Shown here: in pieces, positions 5,951-9,391 of the stretch
Layout: the number at the start of each line of letters is the position of its first letter
How positions within the stretch are numbered: the stretch's first letter is position 1
The notes under the pieces: generated by a model
The model's input: the letters and a program-made list of their open reading frames with translations, nothing else
Database searches by the model: none
Told to the model about the DNA's origin: nothing
Assembly (NCBI RefSeq): GCF_000331775.1
Contig: NZ_CAPJ01000153.1
Span: 1 to 9,391, forward strand
DNA from: Xanthomonas translucens pv. translucens DSM 18974
GTDB taxonomy: Bacteria; Pseudomonadota; Gammaproteobacteria; Xanthomonadales; Xanthomonadaceae
Length of the DNA stretch: 9,391 bases
Direction: 5' to 3'
Position numbers and translations under genes: made by a program

Positions 5951-5991
5951 TGGGTTCCTCCGGCACCGTCTCCGGCGCCGTCATCGCGTGC

Positions 5992-7884
5992 TTACTGGCG
6001 CGCGACCAGGCTGACCCCGCTGTAGCTCGACGTGCCGACCAGCTTGACGTAGTAGGTGCCGGCCTGCGGCGTGGTGAAGCGCACCGTCTCGTTGTTGCCC
6101 GGGCGCGCCGACTTGGCGTCGTAGTTGGTGGTGCTGGGCTCCTTGTCGAAGCTCACGTACAACGACACGTTGCCGCTGCCGCCGTAGGTGAGGAAGCTCA
6201 GCACCGCGCCAGCCTCGGCCTCGAAGCTGTACAGCACTTCGTTACCCGCCGCACCGGTCAACCCGGCCACCGCCACCTTGTTGGTCAGCGCGGTCGCCGG
6301 CGGCGTGCACTGTTCGGTCTGCGGGTCGCACGGCACTTCCAGCGCCTTGGCCAGCGCGGCCTTGGCATCGACGATGCCGGTGCCGATGGGAGTGCTGGTC
6401 GGGATCGACACTGGGAACGGGCGCGCGGTCTGCTTGAGCAGGGTCTCCAGCGCGGCCGGGGTCAACGGCGCGTTGCCGGCGGCGATCACCGCGCTCTGCA
6501 CCAGGGCCGCCACCGCCGCCACATGCGGCGAGGCCATCGAGGTGCCGCCCATGCCCTTGTAGGTATAGGTACCCGAAGTCGGCGTGGTCGCGCCGCTATA
6601 GCCGTTCTGCCAGATGTAGCCGCCCGGGTTGCCGTCCACGCTGCCGCCGCCGCCCGGACCGGACAGGTCTACCGCCGCGCCATAGTTGGAATAGGAGGCG
6701 ATGCCGCCGGTGATGCGCGTCGCGCCGACCGCGATCACGTTGGCGCAGCTGGCCGGATTGAAGTTGGCGGCATTGCCGGCGCTGTTGCCAGCCGCCACCA
6801 CCACGGTGGTACCGCGCGCCACCGCGCCGTCGATCACTTCCTGGAACAGCCTGTCGCAGGTACCGCCGATGCCCAGACTCAGGTTGATGACCTCGGCCGG
6901 ATTGGCGTTGGCCGGCACGCCGGCGACGGTGCCGCCGGAGGCCCAGGTGATCGCATCGACGACGTCGGACAGGTAGCCGCCGCACCTGCCGATCACGCGC
7001 ACCGGCAGCACCGTGGCGTTGGGCGCGACGCCGGCCATGCCGATGCCGTTGTTGGTGGCCTCGGCGATGGTGCCGGCGACATGGCTACCGTGCCAGGAAC
7101 TATCGGCGGCCAGCGATCCCGCGTAGCACTCGTTGTCGTTCTCGACCCAGTCGCCGTAGTCCAGCGCGCCGGGCACGCGCGCGTCGGTCGGACGCCGCGA
7201 TCTCCTCGCATCGGAGATGAAGTCGTAGCCCTGCAGCAGGTTCACCGCCACGTCCGGATGATTCGGCAGGATGCCGGTATCCAGCACCGCGACGACAACG
7301 CCTTTACCCTTGGAAATATCCCACGCGGCCGGCGCATTGATGCCGCCGGTGGCGCTGCTCAGATTCCACTGGTACTGCGCGTACAGCGGGTCGTTCGGCA
7401 CCAGCTGCGGCGGCTCCAGCGCTGCCTTGGGCAGATCGGTGTGCTGCAGAGTGACGTCCACCAGCGCGTACTTGACCGCCGGGTCGGCGGCGATTTCCGC
7501 CACCACCTTGTCCACGTCGGCCTTGCTCATCTTGCCCGACAGGCGCATCAGGTCGGCGCCCACGCCAAGGGTGCGCACGTACTCGGCGCGCACGCTGTCC
7601 GCCGCCGCGCGCGCTATGCCGCCGTTGCCGCCGCCGAGGCTGGCGCGGGTCAGCGCCGATTGTACCGCCGACAGCTTGGCGCTGCGGTCGCTGGCCGCGG
7701 CGGTGCCGTCGTTGTAGCGCACCACGATGCGGCTGGAAGTCTGCGCGTCGACCGGGGCGGCCTGGGCCGGCGGCTCGACCGGCAGCGACGCCACACCGGC
7801 CGCGAATGCGCTCGAGACCCCCAGCGACATCATCAGCATGGCGGCGGCGATGGCATTGATACGAAGGTTTTGCTTGTCGATCAC
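5992..7884 (-). CDS. Secreted subtilisin-like serine protease (S8 family) with PPC domain; likely type II secretion substrate
   Basis: This 630-residue preproprotein has these parts in order: Sec signal peptide (about 1-29, ending SSAFA-AG); I9-like propeptide (about 50-150); S8 catalytic domain (about 160-515); and a C-terminal PPC (pre-peptidase) domain (about 535-630). The triad is intact: Asp202 in VVAVLDTGI, His265 in WHGSHVAGT, Ser449 in GTSMASPHVA. The oxyanion Asn367 sits in VVVAAGNSAG. Six cysteines (253, 301, 343, 380, 519, 526) suit an extracytoplasmic, disulphide-stabilised enzyme. The GTG start at 7884 has AGAGGA seven nt upstream. It lies directly upstream of gspE but is separated from it by a terminator. 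From memory, Xanthomonas genomes carry a similar protease beside xpsE (for example XAC3545/XCV3671, the latter reported as Xps-secreted). Identity with those is inferred, not tested. Confidence 0.95.
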   Translation of the reverse strand: MIDKQNLRINAIAAAMLMMSLGVSSAFAAGVASLPVEPPAQAAPVDAQTSSRIVVRYNDGTAAASDRSAKLSAVQSALTRASLGGGNGGIARAAADSVRAEYVRTLGVGADLMRLSGKMSKADVDKVVAEIAADPAVKYALVDVTLQHTDLPKAALEPPQLVPNDPLYAQYQWNLSSATGGINAPAAWDISKGKGVVVAVLDTGILPNHPDVAVNLLQGYDFISDARRSRRPTDARVPGALDYGDWVENDNECYAGSLAADSSWHGSHVAGTIAEATNNGIGMAGVAPNATVLPVRVIGRCGGYLSDVVDAITWASGGTVAGVPANANPAEVINLSLGIGGTCDRLFQEVIDGAVARGTTVVVAAGNSAGNAANFNPASCANVIAVGATRITGGIASYSNYGAAVDLSGPGGGGSVDGNPGGYIWQNGYSGATTPTSGTYTYKGMGGTSMASPHVAAVAALVQSAVIAAGNAPLTPAALETLLKQTARPFPVSIPTSTPIGTGIVDAKAALAKALEVPCDPQTEQCTPPATALTNKVAVAGLTGAAGNEVLYSFEAEAGAVLSFLTYGGSGNVSLYVSFDKEPSTTNYDAKSARPGNNETVRFTTPQAGTYYVKLVGTSSYSGVSLVARQ

Positions 7885-7891
7885 GTTGACG

Positions 7892-7897
7892 TCCTCT
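7892..7897 (-). promoter_or_regulatory. Ribosome-binding site for the protease GTG start
   Basis: AGAGGA on the minus strand with a 7-nt spacer before the GTG at 7884. It supports GTG over the later in-frame Met16, which would destroy the signal peptide. Confidence 0.75.
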
Positions 7898-8008
7898 TCA
7901 AAGTTCGTGGATCAGGCGACAGTTGCGGCCGTAAAAACTCCTTTTCCCCGAATCCGTTGGCCGGCCCAGCCAAGGTCCTTCGGTCTGCCCCCTCAGGCCA
8001 TTGCGTGG

Positions 8009-8036
8009 GCGGACGGCGGCACGCGCCGCCATCCGC
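8009..8036 (-). terminator. Hairpin after the adhesin gene, probable terminator
   Basis: On the minus strand GCGGATGGCGGC and GCCGCCGTCCGC form a 12-bp stem with one internal T/G wobble and a GCGT loop, starting 6 nt after the adhesin stop. On the plus strand the same position is a C/A mismatch, so the pairing is better in the minus-strand RNA. No T-run follows, so it could instead be a Rho-assisted terminator or 3'-end stabiliser. Confidence 0.5.
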
Positions 8037-8042
8037 GATGGC

Positions 8043-9391
8043 TCACCAGCCGAAGCCGGCACCGATGCCGACCGAGCTGTCGTCGCCGCTGAACGCGCCG
8101 CCGATGGTCAGCGTGGCGCGGTCGCTGAAGGCGCGCTGGTAGCCCACCGACAGCGCCGACTCGCCGTTCTGGAAACCGACACCGGCACCGACCCGGTTCT
8201 GGGTGCGGATGCCCGCGGCGCTGGTGGCCATGTTGAGCATCGCCGCGCTCATCGCTCCCTGCCGGTCGATGCGGCGGTCCTGGTCGCGCAAGCGCGCAGC
8301 GACGTCGCCGCGCAGCACGTCGAAGCTGTCGGCCATGGTGTCGAAGCGCGAATCGGCATACGACTTGGCGGTGGCCACGCCGCTGTCGAGCTGGCCCTTG
8401 TTGACCGCATCGGTGGCCTGGGTGCCGGCGGCGACGTTGGCGACCTGGCGCTCGTTGCCGGCGCTGCCCACCGATACCGTGTTGGCACGGTCGGCGAGCG
8501 CCCCCTGGCCCAGCGCCACCGCCCCCTGCGCCGTGGCGCTGGCGCCCTGGCCGAGCGCGGTGCCCGACGCGGCGGTGACGCTGGCGCCCTCGCCCATCGC
8601 CACCGCATTGGTCGCCACCGCGGCAATGTGGCTGTTGGCGCCCACCGCGGTGCTGCCGTCGGCGTTGACCTTGGCGTTGCTGCCGATCGCGGTGTCGTTG
8701 CGACCATGCGCATAGGCGCTGCCGCCGATCGCGGTGCCGGTGACGTCGTTGGCGCGCGCCGCCGTGCCGACCGCGGTGGCGGTGGCCCCCGCATCGGCCA
8801 CGACCGCTTCGCCGACCTGCGCGGTGGACGCGCTGCCGGAGACCGGCGCCAACGCGGAAGCGGCCTGCGCCGTGGCAACTCCCGGTTCCGACGTGGTCAC
8901 CGACGCGACGCTGGCAACACGCGCACTGCGCGCCAGGCTGGCGCTGCCGCCGCTGCGCGCATCCAGCTCGCTGACCTTGCCGTCCAGCGCCGCCAGCGCA
9001 TCGCCGACGTTGCTGTAGCTGGCGCCCTGGATCACGTAGGTCGGGGCCACGAACAGGCCTTGCGCGCCGAGGCCGGCACCACCGCCCAGGAACGTGGCCA
9101 TGTTGCTCAGCGACTGGTACAGCTGGCTGCCGTTGATCGCCTCGGTGCTGCCGGCAGCGACGCTGCCGGCGCTCAGGTTGACGATGCGCCGGGTGGCCGG
9201 GCCGCCGCGGCCGTTGCCGCTGCCCAGCGACACCGTGTCGGCCTCGTACACGCGTGAGCCGGCGCCGAGCGCGACCGCATTGTCGGCCGAGACGCCGGCG
9301 TTGGCGCCGATCGCCACGCCGTTGCTGCCGCTGTTGCGCACGAAGCTGTTGTAGCCCAGCGCCACGCCGTTCTCGCCGATCGCATTGGTCT
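8043..9391 (-). CDS. xadA: YadA-type trimeric autotransporter adhesin, C-terminal 448 residues (5' end outside window)
   Basis: The frame is open to the window edge (first complete codon Thr, reading TNAIGENGVALGYNS), so the start and signal peptide are missing. The visible parts are in order: left-handed beta-roll head repeats; a first neck (TVSLGSGNG...AINGSQLYQ); a connector with FLGGGAGL and APTYVIQGASYSNVGDAL; an Ala/Ser/Val-rich linker; a second set of 14-15-residue head repeats (8466-8780); a second neck (TVSVGSAGNERQ...DAVNKGQLDS); a short coiled-coil stalk; and a membrane anchor ending GIGAGFGW with a terminal aromatic residue. The anchor trimerises into a 12-strand barrel and exports the passenger for attachment. 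The symbol xadA rests on family plus my recollection of xadA near xpsE in Xanthomonas; other paralogues remain possible. Confidence 0.92.
   Translation of the reverse strand, partial: TNAIGENGVALGYNSFVRNSGSNGVAIGANAGVSADNAVALGAGSRVYEADTVSLGSGNGRGGPATRRIVNLSAGSVAAGSTEAINGSQLYQSLSNMATFLGGGAGLGAQGLFVAPTYVIQGASYSNVGDALAALDGKVSELDARSGGSASLARSARVASVASVTTSEPGVATAQAASALAPVSGSASTAQVGEAVVADAGATATAVGTAARANDVTGTAIGGSAYAHGRNDTAIGSNAKVNADGSTAVGANSHIAAVATNAVAMGEGASVTAASGTALGQGASATAQGAVALGQGALADRANTVSVGSAGNERQVANVAAGTQATDAVNKGQLDSGVATAKSYADSRFDTMADSFDVLRGDVAARLRDQDRRIDRQGAMSAAMLNMATSAAGIRTQNRVGAGVGFQNGESALSVGYQRAFSDRATLTIGGAFSGDDSSVGIGAGFGW
8046..8261 (-). other. YadA anchor domain (outer-membrane translocator) within the adhesin gene
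   Basis: The last 72 codons encode a helix (AMSAAMLNMATSAAG) followed by four amphipathic beta strands (NRVGAGVGFQ, ESALSVGYQRAF, ATLTIGGAFS, SVGIGAGFGW). Three subunits would form the 12-stranded barrel. The final Trp matches the terminal aromatic residue recognised for barrel insertion. Confidence 0.88.
8466..8780 (-). repeat. Tandem head repeats encoding the second YadA beta-roll
   Basis: About seven degenerate 42-45-bp units encode protein repeats of the form (T/N)A-(I/V/M/L)-G-x-(G/N)-A-x-(A/V)-x-A-x-(G/A). Examples are DTAIGSNAKVNADG, GTALGQGASATAQG and AVALGQGALADRAN. This is the YadA head motif, in which each unit makes one turn of a left-handed beta-roll. DNA similarity between units makes the stretch prone to recombination and length change. 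Confidence 0.8.

Larger units (their letters stand above)
5644..5991. other. 348-bp intergenic region between protease and gspE
   Basis: In transcription order it holds the UUCG-loop terminator of the protease gene (5950-5923), a perfect 14-bp palindrome GCATGCCGGCATGC (5847-5860), a small inverted repeat GTCAT-TGGC-ATGAC (5755-5768), the GC-rich hairpin 5691-5718, and the gspE ribosome-binding site. The gspE promoter should lie here, since the terminator insulates the secretion operon from the protease. I could not find a convincing -35/-10 pair; TGTTAAAGT about 25 nt before the start is the only AT-rich patch. Two short open frames here (85 and 82 codons) have no support. Confidence 0.7.
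7885..8042. other. 158-bp intergenic region between adhesin and protease
   Basis: It holds the post-adhesin hairpin (8009-8036), a short inverted repeat TTGGC...GCCAA (7957-7973), and the protease ribosome-binding site. The protease promoter should lie here if the hairpin terminates transcription, but I see no good -35/-10 pair. I also see no TTCGC-N15-TTCGC PIP box for HrpX control. Confidence 0.6.

Noticed and set aside
5727..5984. An 85-codon minus-strand frame just after the protease
   Set aside because: Its first 20 or so codons are the protease terminator hairpin and the rest is low-complexity Ala/Pro/Cys. There is no ribosome-binding site.
3901..8142. A 1413-codon plus-strand open frame antisense to gspE, the protease and the adhesin end
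   Set aside because: It is the mirror of GC-rich coding bias on the minus strand. Its translation is low-complexity (His, Gln, Arg, Gly, Ala), has no domains, and crosses two intergenic regions. The minus-strand genes under it have clear family motifs.
8001..9257. A 418-codon plus-strand open frame antisense to the adhesin
   Set aside because: Its periodic Ala/Gly/Arg sequence is just the complement of the YadA head repeats.
1..9391. CRISPR array, transposase, prophage, defence or biosynthetic system
   Set aside because: No regular spaced direct repeats of CRISPR type, no insertion-sequence ends with a transposase, and no genes other than T2SS, protease and adhesin. The window does not show a new multi-gene system; unusual features are confined to the intergenic regions.

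Overview
The window looks like chromosome of a high-GC gammaproteobacterium of the Xanthomonas group (Xanthomonas or a close relative). Three things point there: very GC-rich, alanine- and arginine-rich coding sequence; the type II secretion order gspE-F-G-H-I-J-K with the ATPase gene first, as in the xps cluster; and a secreted subtilase plus a YadA-type adhesin directly upstream of gspE. Every gene I accept lies on the minus strand, so the region reads right to left.

Layout in transcription order. (1) 9391-8043: C-terminal part of a trimeric autotransporter adhesin whose N-terminus is outside the window, followed by a hairpin. (2) 7884-5992: a secreted S8 (subtilisin-like) serine protease with signal peptide, propeptide, intact Asp/His/Ser triad and a C-terminal PPC domain, followed by a strong UUCG-loop hairpin. 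(3) 5643-1: the first seven genes of a type II secretion operon. These are gspE (ATPase), gspF (inner-membrane platform), gspG (major pseudopilin), gspH, gspI and gspJ (minor pseudopilins), and the first 31 codons of gspK. The genes gspH-I-J-K are chained by 4-bp stop/start overlaps.

Function. The Gsp/Xps machine exports folded periplasmic proteins across the outer membrane. GspE powers it, GspF anchors the platform, and GspG-K form the pseudopilus. The neighbouring Sec-dependent protease is a plausible substrate. The adhesin crosses the outer membrane by its own anchor, so it shares the neighbourhood and probably the virulence or attachment theme, but not the export route.

Less ordinary sequence is in the gaps. 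The gspE-gspF gap is spanned exactly by a 38-codon reading frame whose start overlaps the gspE stop and whose stop overlaps the gspF start. That frame contains four tandem 7-bp units. The 468-bp gspF-gspG gap holds two diverged copies of a repeat flanking a long interrupted palindrome. The 348-bp protease-gspE gap contains the terminator and several small inverted repeats. I found no CRISPR array, tRNA, rRNA, transposase or clearly novel multi-gene system here.
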